Source of the DNA: Bradyrhizobium niftali
GTDB lineage: Bacteria > Pseudomonadota > Alphaproteobacteria > Rhizobiales > Xanthobacteraceae
DNA: 64,000 bases
Assembly (NCBI RefSeq): GCF_004571025.1
Contig: NZ_SPQT01000015.1
Location: 1 to 64,000 of the forward strand
Direction: 5' to 3'
The notes beneath the pieces are model-generated. The model was given only the letters and a program-made list of their open reading frames with translations, had not been told where the DNA came from and searched no databases. Shown here piece by piece: positions 27,903-37,339 of the stretch (the stretch's first letter is position 1; each line of letters starts with the position of its first letter). The position numbers were made by a program, and so were the translations under genes.

Positions 27903-28967
27903 ATGAAGCTCCCGCGCATCACCATCCTGGCCACGCTGCTGCTCACAGCGCCCGCGGCCGCGCAACTCCAGATCACGCCGCCGGCCACAACGCCGAGCCC
28001 GCCCGCCGAAAAGCAGAAAGCCAAGCCACCCGCGCCCGCCAAGAAGAAGGAGGCCGCGCCGGCGCCTAAGCCGTCTGCCTCGCCCAAGCCGGCGCTGCCC
28101 GCGACCGTGATCCCGGCGCCTCCGACCGACAATTCCAATGTCGACCTGGTGTATGGCGCCTATCAGCGCGGCCAGTACAAGACCGCGTTCGAGCTCGCCA
28201 CCGCCCGCGCGCAGGCCGGCGATCCCAAGGCGATGACAATGCTCGGCGAGCTCTACTCCAACGCCATGGGCATCCGCCGCGACTACGCCAAGGCGCTGGA
28301 ATGGTACAAGCGCGCTGCGGACGCCGGCGACCGCGAGGCGATGTTTGCACTCGCCATGCTGCGCATCTCCGGCCGCGGCGGCCCCGTCGACAAGGGCGAG
28401 GCGGTGAAGCTGATGGCCTCCGCCGCCAAGCTCGGCGAGCCCAAGGCGGCCTATAACCTCGCTCTGCTCTATCTCGACGGCCAGACCCTGCCGCAGGACG
28501 TCAAGCGTTCCGCCGAGCTGCTGCGCCAGGCCGCCGATGCCGGCCTGCCCGAGGCGCAATACGCGCTGGCGACCTTCTACAAGGAAGGCACCGGCGTGCC
28601 GAAGGACCCCGAAAGGGCGGTGCGGCTGCTCCAGGCGGCCTCGCTGACCGACAATGTCGATGCCGAGGTCGAATATGCCATAGCGCTGTTCAACGGCACC
28701 GGCACGCCGAAGAACCAACCGGCGGCTGTCGCGTTGCTCCGCAAGGCGTCCCGCCAGGGCAGCGCGATCGCGCAGAACCGACTGGCCTGGGTGCTGATCA
28801 ACGGCATGGGCACGTCCGTGGACAAGGTCGAGGGGTTCAAATGGCACCTGGTGGCGAAGACCGCCGGCAAGGGCGATCCGGAGCTCGACAAGCAATTGTC
28901 CGATCTGCCGGCCGAGGACCGGGCCAAGGCGGAGGCCGCCGCCAGGAAATGGCTCGGGACCAAATGA
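27903..28967 (+). CDS. Secreted Sel1-repeat (TPR-like) protein
   Basis: A 354-residue protein with a Sec signal (MKLPRITILATLLLTAPAAA), a Pro/Ala/Lys-rich linker (about residues 20-75), then at least six Sel1-like repeats of 36 residues, for example AMTMLGELYSNAMGIRRDYA, AAYNLALLYLDGQTLPQDVK and AQYALATFYKEGTGVPKDPE. Such repeats are protein-protein scaffolds; several rhizobial members act in exopolysaccharide regulation, but this one cannot be assigned. The start lies 9 bases after the preceding stop, so it probably belongs to the same operon. Periplasmic location is predicted. Confidence 0.88.
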   Translation: MKLPRITILATLLLTAPAAAQLQITPPATTPSPPAEKQKAKPPAPAKKKEAAPAPKPSASPKPALPATVIPAPPTDNSNVDLVYGAYQRGQYKTAFELATARAQAGDPKAMTMLGELYSNAMGIRRDYAKALEWYKRAADAGDREAMFALAMLRISGRGGPVDKGEAVKLMASAAKLGEPKAAYNLALLYLDGQTLPQDVKRSAELLRQAADAGLPEAQYALATFYKEGTGVPKDPERAVRLLQAASLTDNVDAEVEYAIALFNGTGTPKNQPAAVALLRKASRQGSAIAQNRLAWVLINGMGTSVDKVEGFKWHLVAKTAGKGDPELDKQLSDLPAEDRAKAEAAARKWLGTK

Positions 28968-29065
28968 CTTGACGCAATGACTTGACGTTAGCTCCCTCAC
29001 AGGGCACCCAATCCCCCAAACAGGCGCGTTTTCGCGCCATTTCCCCCGATCAAGACCGGAAGCTC

Positions 29066-29851
29066 ATGCTGTATTCCGCAACTATCAACGTCATGGTCAA
29101 GGCCGCGCGCCGCGCCGGCCGCAGCCTCAAGCGCGATCTCGGCGAGATCGAGCATCTCCAGGTCTCGCTGAAGGGGCCGGCCAATTTCGTCTCGCTCGCC
29201 GACAAGCGCGCCGAGGAGATCCTCTACCAGGACCTCGCCAAGGCCCGGCCCGGCTACGGCTTCATCGGCGAAGAGGGCGGCACCCGCGAGGGCACCGACA
29301 AGAGCCACACCTGGATCGTCGATCCCCTCGACGGCACCACCAACTTCCTGCACGGCATCCCGCAATTCGCCATTTCGATCGGCCTCGTACGCGAGGGCAC
29401 GGTGATCGCCGGCGTGATCTACAACCCCGCCAATGACGAGCTCTACATCGCCGAGCGCGGCAAGGGTGCCTTCCTCAACGACCAGCGCCTGCGCGTGGCC
29501 GGCCGCCGCCAGCTCAACGAATGCGTGGTGGCCTGCGGCCTGCCCCATATCGGCCGCGGCGACCACGAGGAATTCCGCCGCGAGATGACCGCGATCCAGG
29601 ACCGCGTCGCGGGCCTGCGCCGCTTCGGTGCCGCCTCCCTCGACCTCGCCTTCGTCGCCGCCGGCCGCCTCGACGGCTACTGGGAGCGCGATCTCCAGTC
29701 CTGGGACATCGCCGCCGGCATGATCATGGTGCGCGAGGCAGGCGGAACGGTGAGCGACATCGCGACGCCGGGCGATCCGCTGGTGACCGGGCACGTCGTG
29801 TGCGGCAATGAGTTCGTGCACGGGGAATTGGTGAAGGTTTTGCGGAAGTAA
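29066..29851 (+). CDS. suhB: Inositol monophosphatase family protein (SuhB-like)
   Basis: A 261-residue Mg-dependent phosphatase. The metal site is assembled from IGEEGG (Glu residues), WIVDPLDGTTNFLHG and SWDIAAGMIMVREAGG. It begins MLYSATINVMVKAARRAGRS, the typical rhizobial start; the open frame to 28982 depends on a TTG and adds unrelated sequence. Substrates in the family include inositol phosphates and other sugar phosphates. In E. coli SuhB also takes part in rRNA antitermination, which cannot be inferred here. It follows the Sel1 gene by about 98 bp. Confidence 0.92.
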   Translation: MLYSATINVMVKAARRAGRSLKRDLGEIEHLQVSLKGPANFVSLADKRAEEILYQDLAKARPGYGFIGEEGGTREGTDKSHTWIVDPLDGTTNFLHGIPQFAISIGLVREGTVIAGVIYNPANDELYIAERGKGAFLNDQRLRVAGRRQLNECVVACGLPHIGRGDHEEFRREMTAIQDRVAGLRRFGAASLDLAFVAAGRLDGYWERDLQSWDIAAGMIMVREAGGTVSDIATPGDPLVTGHVVCGNEFVHGELVKVLRK

Positions 29852-29882
29852 GCGAAGGCCAAGGCCTCGCCTCGCACTCCGC

Positions 29883-29982
29883 TGTCATCATCCGCGAAAG
29901 CGGATGATCCAGTATTCCAGAGACGTTCGTGGGATACGGAGAGGCCGCGGCGTACTGGATGCCCGCCTTCGCGGGCATGACA
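29883..29982. repeat. Palindromic intergenic repeat, family B (copy 3)
   Basis: GTCATCATCCGCGAAAGCGG opens the element and GCCCGCCTTCGCGGGCATGACA closes it in part, with ATCCAGTATTCC and GTACTGGAT inside. It sits in the convergent gap between suhB and the RND permease gene. Confidence 0.75.
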
Positions 29983-29989
29983 GCGTGCC

Positions 29990-32900
29990 TTATGGCTTCA
30001 CCGGCGCCGGCGGCCCGTAGGCCTCGCCTTCCTCCGCCACCGTCTCCCGATCACCCGCCAGTACGCGCTGCACCGAGACGAAGAACACCGGCACCATCAG
30101 CAGCGCCAAAATCACCACCGCGATCATGCCGCCCATCACGATGCTGCCGAGCGCTTGCTGGCTGGCGCCGCCGGCGCCGTGGGCGATGGCCATCGGCAGC
30201 ACGCCGCAGATGAAGGCAAGGCCGGTCATCAGGATCGGGCGGAAGCGCAGGCGGCAGGCCTCGATGGTGGCGTCCACCAGCGGCTTGCCTTCCTTGCGCA
30301 GGTCCTTGGCGAACTCGATGATCAGGATCGCGTCCTTCGCGGCGAGGCCGATGATGGTGATCAGGCCGACGGTGAAATAGACGTCGTTGGGCAGCCCCCG
30401 CAGCATCGCCGCGATCACCGCGCCGACGATGCCGAGCGGCACGGTGAGCAGCACCGCGAGCGGAATCGTCCAGCTTTCGTAGAGCGCGGCGAGGCACAGG
30501 AACACCACGAACACCGACAGCGCCAGCAGGAACGGCGCCTGCGAGCCCGACAGCTTCTCCTGGAGTGACTGGCCGGTCCATTCATAGCCGAAGCCGCGCG
30601 GCAATTTGCCGGCGAGGCGCTCCATCTCGGCGATGGCGTCGCCCGAGGTGAAGCCGGGCCTGGCTTCGCCGGAGATGCGCACCGCCGGATAATAGTTGAA
30701 GCCGGCGATCTGCGTCGGGCCGCGCGCCCATTCCACCGTGGTGAAGGACGAGAACGGCACGAGCTGGCCGCGGCTGTTCTTGACGTTGTAGTTGAGGATG
30801 TCCTCGGTGCGCATGCGGTCGCGGGCGTCGGCCTGCACCACGACGCGCTGCATGCGGCCGCGGTTGGGGAAGTCGTTGATGTAGTTCGAGCCGAGATTGG
30901 TCGAGATCGTGTTGTTGATGTCCTCGAAGGTGACGCCGAAGGCGCCGGCCTTCTCGCGGTCGATCACGAGATTGACCACGCCGGCCTCGGGCAGACCCTC
31001 GACATAGACCTTCTGCAGCACCGCACTGGCATTGGCCTCCGCGATCAGCTGGTCTGCGGCGCGCATCAGGGCCGGATAGCCCTTCTGGCCGCGGTCCTGG
31101 AGACGGAACGAGAAGCCCGAGGAGTTGCCGAGATTGTCGATCGGCGGCGGCTGCAGCGCCGAGATCTTCGCGTCGCGGATCGACGACGACAGATCCCGGT
31201 TGATGTCGGCGACGATCGCGGCGGCCGAATCCTTCGGCCCGCGCTCGGACCAGTCCTTCAAGGTAATGAAGGCCTGCGCGGTGTTCATGCCCTGACCGGA
31301 GAAGCTGAAGCCGGTGAGGAAGGTCACGTTGTCGACGCCGGGCCGCTGCGCCAGATATTTTTCGACCTTCTCGATCACGGCTTCGGTGCGGGGGTAGGAC
31401 GAGTCCGACGGCGTCTGCACGTCGGTGGTGACGAAGCCCTGGTCGTCGACAGGCAGGAAGCCGCCGGGCAGGTTGACGAAGGCCCAGGACAGGCCGACCA
31501 GCAGCGCGACATAGACCAGCATGAGGCGGCCGGTGCGCTTCAGCGAGAAGCCGACGGTGCGGGAATAGCCTTCCCTGCCGCCTTCGAGCATGCGGTTGAA
31601 CCAGCCGAACACGCCCTTCTTCGCATGGCCGTGGCCGGCCGCGACGGGCTTGAGCAGGGTCGCGCACAGCGCCGGCGTCAGCGACAGCGCGAGGAAGGCG
31701 GAGAAGCCGATCGCGGCCACCATGGTCACCGAGAACTGGCGGTAGATGATGCCGACCGAGCCCGGGAAGAACGCCATCGGCACGAACACCGCCATCAGCA
31801 CCAGCGTGATGCCTATGATGGCGCCGGATATCTGCGACATCGCCTTGCGCGTCGCCTCCTTCGGCGGCAGCCCCTCCTCGCTCATGATGCGCTCGACGTT
31901 CTCGACCACGACGATGGCGTCGTCGACGAGGATGCCGACCGCGAGCACCATGCCGAACATCGAGAGCATGTTGATGGAATAGCCGGCGAGCAGCAGCGTG
32001 GTGCAGGCGCCCAGAAGCGCCACCGGCACCACGATGGTCGGAATGATGGTGTAGCGGATGTTCTGGAGGAACAGGAACATCACCACGAACACCAGCACCA
32101 CCGCTTCGACCAGCGTCGACAGCACCTTCTTGATCGAGGCCTCGACCACGGGCGTGATGTTGTAGGGGATCTCGTAGGAGATGTTGGCCGGGAAGAAGCG
32201 CGACAGCTCCTTCATCTTCTCTTCGACCGCGCTCGCGGTCGCCAGCGCATTGCCGGTCGGCGACATCAGCACGGAGAGGCCCGCGGTCGGCTTGCCGTCG
32301 AGGCGGGTGTTGAACTGGTAGCTGAGGCCGCCGACCTCGATGCGCGCGACGTCGCGCAGGCGCACGGTCGAACCGTCGGCATTGGCGCGCAGGATGATGG
32401 CGCCGAATTCGTCGGGCGAGGAGAGCTGGCCCTTGACCAGCACCAGCGAGGAGGTGCGCTGGGTCGACGTCGACGGCTCGGCCCCGATGCTGCCCGAGGC
32501 GACCTGCGCATTCTGCGCCGATATCGCCTTGTTGACGTCGTCGGCGGTCAGTCCATAGCCGACGAGCTTGGCCGGATCGACCCAGACGCGCAAGCTGCGC
32601 TCGGTCGAATAGAGCGTGGCGCGGCCGACGCCGGGGATGCGGCGGATCTCGCCGAGCACGTTGCGGATCATGAAGTCGCCGAGGCCGACCTCGTCGAGGC
32701 TGCCGTCGGTCGAGTTCAGCGTGATGATCTGGAGCACCGCGCTCGAGGCTTCCTCGATCAGAATGCCCTGCTGGATCACCGCGCGCGGCAGGCGCGCCTC
32801 GACGCGCTTGATGCGGTTCTGCACCTCGACGGACGCCGCGCTGGTATCGGTGCCCGGCACGAAATTGGCGATGATCTCGACCTGGCCGAGCGAGTCGCTG

Positions 32901-33142
32901 GTGGATTCGAAATTGAGAATGCCGGAGGCGCCGTTGAGCTCCTCCTCGATCAGGCGCGTGACGCTGTTGTAGAGGTTTTCCGGCGAGGCGCCGGGATAGC
33001 TGGTCGAGATCGAGATCGAGGGCGGCGCGATGATCGGATATTGCGCGATCGGCAACAGCGGCACCGAGATCGCGCCGATCAGGCAGATGAAAAGCGCGAC
33101 CACCCAGGCGAAGATCGGCCTGTCGATGAAGAAACTCGGCAT
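29990..33142 (-). CDS. RND efflux permease, HAE1 (AcrB/MexB) family
   Basis: A 1050-residue inner-membrane drug/proton antiporter of normal AcrB length. It starts MPSFFIDRPIFAWVVALFIC. The proton-relay aspartates are present in TM4 within GILVDDAIVVVENVERIM, and the amphipathic porter domains and second half (VPLGIVGAVIAAMLRGLPND, AAKDAILIIEFAKDLRKEG) follow. It works as a trimer with the adaptor encoded immediately upstream (6 bp gap) and an outer-membrane channel. No channel gene is found in this window, so the pump must borrow one from elsewhere. Substrates cannot be deduced. Confidence 0.96.
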   Translation of the reverse strand: MPSFFIDRPIFAWVVALFICLIGAISVPLLPIAQYPIIAPPSISISTSYPGASPENLYNSVTRLIEEELNGASGILNFESTSDSLGQVEIIANFVPGTDTSAASVEVQNRIKRVEARLPRAVIQQGILIEEASSAVLQIITLNSTDGSLDEVGLGDFMIRNVLGEIRRIPGVGRATLYSTERSLRVWVDPAKLVGYGLTADDVNKAISAQNAQVASGSIGAEPSTSTQRTSSLVLVKGQLSSPDEFGAIILRANADGSTVRLRDVARIEVGGLSYQFNTRLDGKPTAGLSVLMSPTGNALATASAVEEKMKELSRFFPANISYEIPYNITPVVEASIKKVLSTLVEAVVLVFVVMFLFLQNIRYTIIPTIVVPVALLGACTTLLLAGYSINMLSMFGMVLAVGILVDDAIVVVENVERIMSEEGLPPKEATRKAMSQISGAIIGITLVLMAVFVPMAFFPGSVGIIYRQFSVTMVAAIGFSAFLALSLTPALCATLLKPVAAGHGHAKKGVFGWFNRMLEGGREGYSRTVGFSLKRTGRLMLVYVALLVGLSWAFVNLPGGFLPVDDQGFVTTDVQTPSDSSYPRTEAVIEKVEKYLAQRPGVDNVTFLTGFSFSGQGMNTAQAFITLKDWSERGPKDSAAAIVADINRDLSSSIRDAKISALQPPPIDNLGNSSGFSFRLQDRGQKGYPALMRAADQLIAEANASAVLQKVYVEGLPEAGVVNLVIDREKAGAFGVTFEDINNTISTNLGSNYINDFPNRGRMQRVVVQADARDRMRTEDILNYNVKNSRGQLVPFSSFTTVEWARGPTQIAGFNYYPAVRISGEARPGFTSGDAIAEMERLAGKLPRGFGYEWTGQSLQEKLSGSQAPFLLALSVFVVFLCLAALYESWTIPLAVLLTVPLGIVGAVIAAMLRGLPNDVYFTVGLITIIGLAAKDAILIIEFAKDLRKEGKPLVDATIEACRLRFRPILMTGLAFICGVLPMAIAHGAGGASQQALGSIVMGGMIAVVILALLMVPVFFVSVQRVLAGDRETVAEEGEAYGPPAPVKP

Positions 33143-33148
33143 GGCACG

Positions 33149-34342
33149 TTACCGCGTGAGCTTCTGGGCGTGCCGGTTGTCCGCGGTCGCGTCCGCCTCC
33201 GACCAGGATTGCGGCTTGACCTTGTCGCCGGCCGCGAACTTCTGGAAGCCTTCGACCACGACCTTGTCGCCGGCCTTGAGGCCGTCGGTGACGAACCAGA
33301 TGCCGTCCTGCACCGAGCCGGTGCGCACCGGCTGCACCGCAACGTGATTGTCGTCCTTGACGACGAACACCTCGCTGCCGCCGCCGCCGTTACGCTGGAT
33401 CGCCTGCTGCGGCACCGCGATCGCGTCGGAATCGAGGCCCTGGTCGATGCGGACGCGGACATACATGCCCGGGAGGAGCTCGCGCTTGGGATTGCGGAAC
33501 TCGCCGCGCAAAGTCACCTGGCCGGTATGGGCATCGACCTTGGCATCGGAGAACAGCAGCTTGCCGTCGAGCGAATAGAGCGTGTTGTCGTCGAGCACGA
33601 GACGCACCTTGGCGGCATCGGTCGCGATGCGCTCGAGGTCGCCGCTCTCGAAGGCGCGGCGCAGCTGGTTGAGCTCGTTCACCGACTGGGTGAAGTCGGC
33701 ATAGATCGGATCGAGCTGCTGGATGGTGGCGAGATTGGTCTCGTTCTGCACCGCGAGCGCGCCTTCGCTGACGAGCGCAGCACCGACCACGCCGTCGATC
33801 GGCGCGCGCACGGTGGCATAGTCGAGGTTGAGCTTGGCGCGCGCGAGGTCGGCCTTGCGGCCTTCGACCTCGGCATGGGCCTGGCGCTCGGCCGCGATCG
33901 CCTTCTCGTTCTCGGCTTCCGGCGCAGCGCGATCCTTGGTGAGAGTGGCGACGCGGTGCGCCTGCTGCCTCGCCTGCATCAACGCAGCCTCGGCCTTGGC
34001 CAGCGCCGCCTCGTTGGCCATCACCTCGACCTCGAACGGACGCGCGTCGATGCGATAGAGCGCATCACCGGCCTTCACCTCGCTGCCCTGGCGGAACAGG
34101 CGTTCGACCACGATGCCGGAGACGCGCGGCCGCACATCGGAAACGCGCGTCGGCGCGATGCGGCCAGGAAGTTCGCGCACCACGGCACGGGCTTGCTGCT
34201 TGACGACGACGATGCTGACGTCAGGGTCGGCCGGCGGCGCGGAGGACACCGCGGAGCTGGATTCGTCGCAGGCCCCCAGCAGCGGCGCAAAGGCCGCGAG
34301 CATCATTGCAACGCATGCCGATCGCGCACGAAGTCCTGACAT
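33149..34342 (-). CDS. RND efflux periplasmic adaptor, lipoprotein
   Basis: A 397-residue membrane-fusion protein. The N terminus MSGLRARSACVAMMLAAFAP leads to a lipobox LLGACDE, so it is anchored in the inner membrane by lipid. The family path is intact: barrel-sandwich part PRVSGIVVERLFRQGSEVKAGD, coiled-coil hairpin (EAALAKAEAALMQARQQAHR), then KLNLDYATVRAPIDGVVGAAL and a C-terminal GLKAGDKVVVEGFQKF. It is the first gene of a two-gene pump operon. The open frame reaches 34423, but the lipoprotein signal supports 34342. A LysR gene on the same strand ends about 260 bp after... that is, upstream of, this start and may be unrelated. Confidence 0.94.
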   Translation of the reverse strand: MSGLRARSACVAMMLAAFAPLLGACDESSSAVSSAPPADPDVSIVVVKQQARAVVRELPGRIAPTRVSDVRPRVSGIVVERLFRQGSEVKAGDALYRIDARPFEVEVMANEAALAKAEAALMQARQQAHRVATLTKDRAAPEAENEKAIAAERQAHAEVEGRKADLARAKLNLDYATVRAPIDGVVGAALVSEGALAVQNETNLATIQQLDPIYADFTQSVNELNQLRRAFESGDLERIATDAAKVRLVLDDNTLYSLDGKLLFSDAKVDAHTGQVTLRGEFRNPKRELLPGMYVRVRIDQGLDSDAIAVPQQAIQRNGGGGSEVFVVKDDNHVAVQPVRTGSVQDGIWFVTDGLKAGDKVVVEGFQKFAAGDKVKPQSWSEADATADNRHAQKLTR

Positions 34343-34603
34343 GAAGTGGGGTGCCCCGATGTTGTTGAAACTGATCACGCTCCGCGCGGGCCCATTCTGG
34401 GCCATTCCACGCGGCTGACGCACTCAAAATAGAGTGGACGTGCTGCGATGCAACGCATGGTGCAGGCGGCCCAATGTCACACGACCTATCGTGCTGAGTT
34501 CAGGGCGCTTTCCGGGTCTCACCGGATTGTGAGTCGAGTTCCATCGCGGCGTGCTGCGACAGAAGAGCGCAATCAGGGTGTGCGCTCTCTACGCCGGACT
34601 CAT

Positions 34604-35515
34604 TCAGGCATTCTCTCTTGCAATCACGCCGAGGCAAAAGTCGATGAAGCTCCGCACTTTCGCGGGCTGATGCTGGCGTGATGGAAACAGCGCATAGAGC
34701 GGGAACATCTCGCCGGACCATTCGGGAAACAGGTCGATCAACGCTCCGCTTTCCACGAGGTGACCGCTGCCGAGCTGGAGAATCTGGGCGATGCCCGCGC
34801 CGGCTTCGCAAGCCGAAAGCATGGCGCCGACATCCGAGACCAGAACGCGGGCGGATACCTTCACGGGAAGTATCTCTTTTCCCTTGTGGAACTCCCAATC
34901 GAAAGGTCGCTGGTTTGCCGCGTCATAGAAACCGATGCAATCGTGGTCCGGCACCTCGGACGGATGTCGTGGCCGGCCGCGCTGGGCGAGGTAAGCGGGC
35001 GCCGCAACCGTGAGAACACGGGTTTCGACGAGCTTGCGCGCAACCAATGAACCGTTCGGGGGCTCTCCGAACCTCAGCGCCAAATCGAAGCCGCCAGCCC
35101 CAAGATCTCCGACCGCGTCACGCATCAGAAGCTCCAGTGACACTTCGGGATGCTGCTCCAAAAATTCCCTGATGTGGGATGACAAGACGATGCGCGAGAA
35201 GAACGGATCGACGTTCACCCGAAGCCGCCCGCGCACGATGCCGGCAGAGCCCGATGCTTCGATCGCCGCTTCTTCGATGCCGGCAAGGTGCGGTCCGACG
35301 CGCTCGTAAAAGCGCCGCCCCTCGTCTGTCAGCGAGAGTGAGCGCGTCGTGCGCTCAAGCAGCCTGACCCCGACGCGCGCTTCCAGGCGCGATATGGCGC
35401 GGCTTACCGCAGAGGCGGTGAGGCCCAGCGCATCGGCCGCGCGCGCGATGGTGCCGGCCTCTATCACGGCCGAGAGGACAGTAACACCCGACAGCAACCG
35501 TCCATCGAAGGGCAT
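34604..35515 (-). CDS. LysR-family transcriptional regulator
   Basis: A 303-residue regulator. The winged helix-turn-helix is seen in IARAADALGLTASAVSRAIS and RLEARVGVRLLERTTRSLSL; the remainder is the substrate-binding-like effector domain with FDLALRFGEPPNGSLVARKL. The subgroup resembles CrgA/DntR-type regulators that often control a divergent neighbour. The start MPFDGRLLSG at 35515 is preferred; an upstream Met at 35572 would reach into the divergent promoter region. The likely target is the SRPBCC gene that begins 102 bp away on the other strand. The RND operon lies downstream on the same strand. Confidence 0.93.
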   Translation of the reverse strand: MPFDGRLLSGVTVLSAVIEAGTIARAADALGLTASAVSRAISRLEARVGVRLLERTTRSLSLTDEGRRFYERVGPHLAGIEEAAIEASGSAGIVRGRLRVNVDPFFSRIVLSSHIREFLEQHPEVSLELLMRDAVGDLGAGGFDLALRFGEPPNGSLVARKLVETRVLTVAAPAYLAQRGRPRHPSEVPDHDCIGFYDAANQRPFDWEFHKGKEILPVKVSARVLVSDVGAMLSACEAGAGIAQILQLGSGHLVESGALIDLFPEWSGEMFPLYALFPSRQHQPAKVRSFIDFCLGVIARENA

Positions 35516-35617
35516 CGCAATTCCTGATTTGTATGAACGTCTATTCTGACATAACGGAAATTGGATCAGCAATCACGATCTGTCATCAGTGTCGCCATCG
35601 AAGACGCGGAGGCGAAC
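35516..35617. promoter_or_regulatory. Divergent promoter region between the LysR and SRPBCC genes
   Basis: A 102 bp AT-richer gap between divergent starts. LysR regulators usually bind T-N11-A palindromes in such gaps; the sequence around 35528-35565 has suitable A/T-rich half sites, but I could not define a single convincing box. Confidence 0.35.
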
Positions 35618-36268
35618 ATGACGAAACGGCTTTACTTTCCGAGCACTGATTCTTGCGCGCGCTGGATGCTGCTAGGCGCGTCCATGGCGTCTCTGCTTTC
35701 GATCGCAACTTCTGCCGGAGCGCAAACGAACACCCTTCACACCGGCACAAAAAAGGAAGCGATCATGACGATGAAGCAAGACCTTGCGATGCGCTCGCCG
35801 GAGATTCATTGGCCGGAGGGCTTCAATCCCGCGACTGCCGATCTGTTTTCGCACAACGAGCTTCTCATCAATGCGTCATGCGAAAAGATCTGGGGTCACA
35901 TCGTGGACGCCAGGAAGTGGCCGCAATGGTATCCGAACTCTGGCGGCGTCGAACTTCCCGAGGGCACAAAAGTTCTGGGCGACGGTACGACGTGGCGCTG
36001 GAGCACGTTTGGCCTGTCGATCGAGAGCAAGGTACAAGAATATGTGCCGCATACGCGCCTCGGCTGGTACGGTTACGCGCCGGGGACGCGGCCGAGCTTC
36101 TATCACACCTGGTATCTGGCCCCTCAAGGCACGAGCTGCCTGGTCATAACGGATGAAGTTGGCGTGGGCAAAGATGCCGCCCACCTGCGAGAGGCCGATG
36201 AGAGCCTGCTGCATCGTGGCCACGATCTATGGCTGGCGACATTGAAATGGGTCTCTGAGAGCAATTGA
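35618..36268 (+). CDS. SRPBCC-family (START-like) protein with N-terminal signal-like segment
   Basis: A 216-residue protein. Residues after about 50 form a START/Bet v1-like lipid- or hydrophobe-binding domain: LFSHNELLINASCEKIWGHI, VDARKWPQWYPNSGGVELPE and a C-terminal long helix LREADESLLHRGHDLWLATL. In front is a hydrophobic segment (WMLLGASMASLLSIATSAGA) that looks like a signal peptide, unusual for a family that is mostly cytoplasmic. The Met at 35764 (MTMKQDLAMRSPE) is an alternative start giving a cytoplasmic protein of the usual length. It is transcribed divergently from the LysR gene. No ligand can be named. Confidence 0.8.
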   Translation: MTKRLYFPSTDSCARWMLLGASMASLLSIATSAGAQTNTLHTGTKKEAIMTMKQDLAMRSPEIHWPEGFNPATADLFSHNELLINASCEKIWGHIVDARKWPQWYPNSGGVELPEGTKVLGDGTTWRWSTFGLSIESKVQEYVPHTRLGWYGYAPGTRPSFYHTWYLAPQGTSCLVITDEVGVGKDAAHLREADESLLHRGHDLWLATLKWVSESN

Positions 36269-36310
36269 CCGGTCACCGGGGACCGTGCGCGGCATTCATG
36301 CGTGCGCGCC

Positions 36311-37339
36311 CTACCCCGCCGCCTTCATCCGGTAGTGGCTGACGCCCCATTCCGTTCCGTCGGCGTAGCCGAACAGGCCCGATGTCGCGAGGAAGAAGCA
36401 GCGCCAGCGCCGCATCCACAAGGAGGTCTCGTCGCCATGGACCTTGCGCAGGGCCGCCTCGATCGCATCGCGATGGGCATCGAAATTGGCGAGCCAGTCA
36501 TTGGCGGTGCGCTGATAATGCGTGCCGCTCCAGCACCATTCCTTCTCGACCGTGAAGATGTCGTCGAACTGCCTGACGAGGTGATGGCTCGCCATCACCC
36601 CGCCGGTGAAGACGTGCTGCGCAATCCAGTCCTCGCGATTGGCCCGGTCGAACAGGTGGGAGCTGGAGCGATGGGTGACGATGTGCATGAACAGGCGCCC
36701 CTCGGGCGCGAGCCATGACCGCACGCGCGTCATCAGCTTGCGCCAGTTCATCACGTGCTCGAACATCTCGACCGAGACGATGCGATCGAACTGGTCCTCG
36801 GGCGCGAACACGTTCATGTCGGCGGTGACCACGCGCAGGTTCAAGAGCCCGCGCAGCCGCGCCTGCTCCTCGACATAGGCCCGCTGGCCTTGCGAGTGCG
36901 ACACCGCCGTCACCTTGGCGTGCGGAAACTGCCGCGCCATCCAGAGCGACAGCGAGCCCCAGCCGCAGCCGAGTTCGAGGATGGTCTGCCCGTCGGCGAG
37001 TCCGGCATGCGCGACGGTCTGGCGCAGCGCCTCCTCCTCCGCCTCCTGCAGGGTGGTCGCGTCGGTCGTGTAGAAGCAGGACGAGTATTTGCGGTTGGGG
37101 CCGAGCGCCTGCGCGAAGAAGGACGCGGGCGCCTCGTCATGCCCGGCATTGGCGGCATCGATGTCCTCGGCGATCGGCCGCAGCATCATGCGCCCGGCGA
37201 AGGCGGCCTCGTCGTCCGCGCCCAGGGCGGAGATGCGGGTCGCCGTCCGCGAGCACAGGCGCTGGATCGCGGCGCGAATCACGACATCAGGCAGCGGCAC
37301 GCGTTCGGCAGTCCCGATGATCGCGGAAACGACGCTCAT
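36311..37339 (-). CDS. Cyclopropane-fatty-acid-synthase-like SAM methyltransferase
   Basis: A 342-residue class I methyltransferase. The SAM-binding motif is LELGCGWGSLSLWMARQFP, with KVTAVSHSQGQRAYVEEQAR and FDRIVSVEMFEHVMNWRKLM following, as in CFA synthases and related fatty-acid methyltransferases. It is somewhat short of classic Cfa (about 380-400), so it belongs to the SAM-dependent methyltransferase subgroup common in rhizobia whose substrate is unsure. The start MSVVSAIIGTAERV is fixed by family resemblance; the frame is open to 37666. The ATG overlaps the stop of a possible small ORF by four bases. Confidence 0.9.
   Translation of the reverse strand: MSVVSAIIGTAERVPLPDVVIRAAIQRLCSRTATRISALGADDEAAFAGRMMLRPIAEDIDAANAGHDEAPASFFAQALGPNRKYSSCFYTTDATTLQEAEEEALRQTVAHAGLADGQTILELGCGWGSLSLWMARQFPHAKVTAVSHSQGQRAYVEEQARLRGLLNLRVVTADMNVFAPEDQFDRIVSVEMFEHVMNWRKLMTRVRSWLAPEGRLFMHIVTHRSSSHLFDRANREDWIAQHVFTGGVMASHHLVRQFDDIFTVEKEWCWSGTHYQRTANDWLANFDAHRDAIEAALRKVHGDETSLWMRRWRCFFLATSGLFGYADGTEWGVSHYRMKAAG

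Noticed and set aside
31625..34339. Open frame of 904 codons on the plus strand opposite the RND pump genes
   Set aside because: His/Arg/Asp-rich composition without any family pattern; it is the complement of the clearly real permease and adaptor genes, a frequent effect of high-GC codon use.
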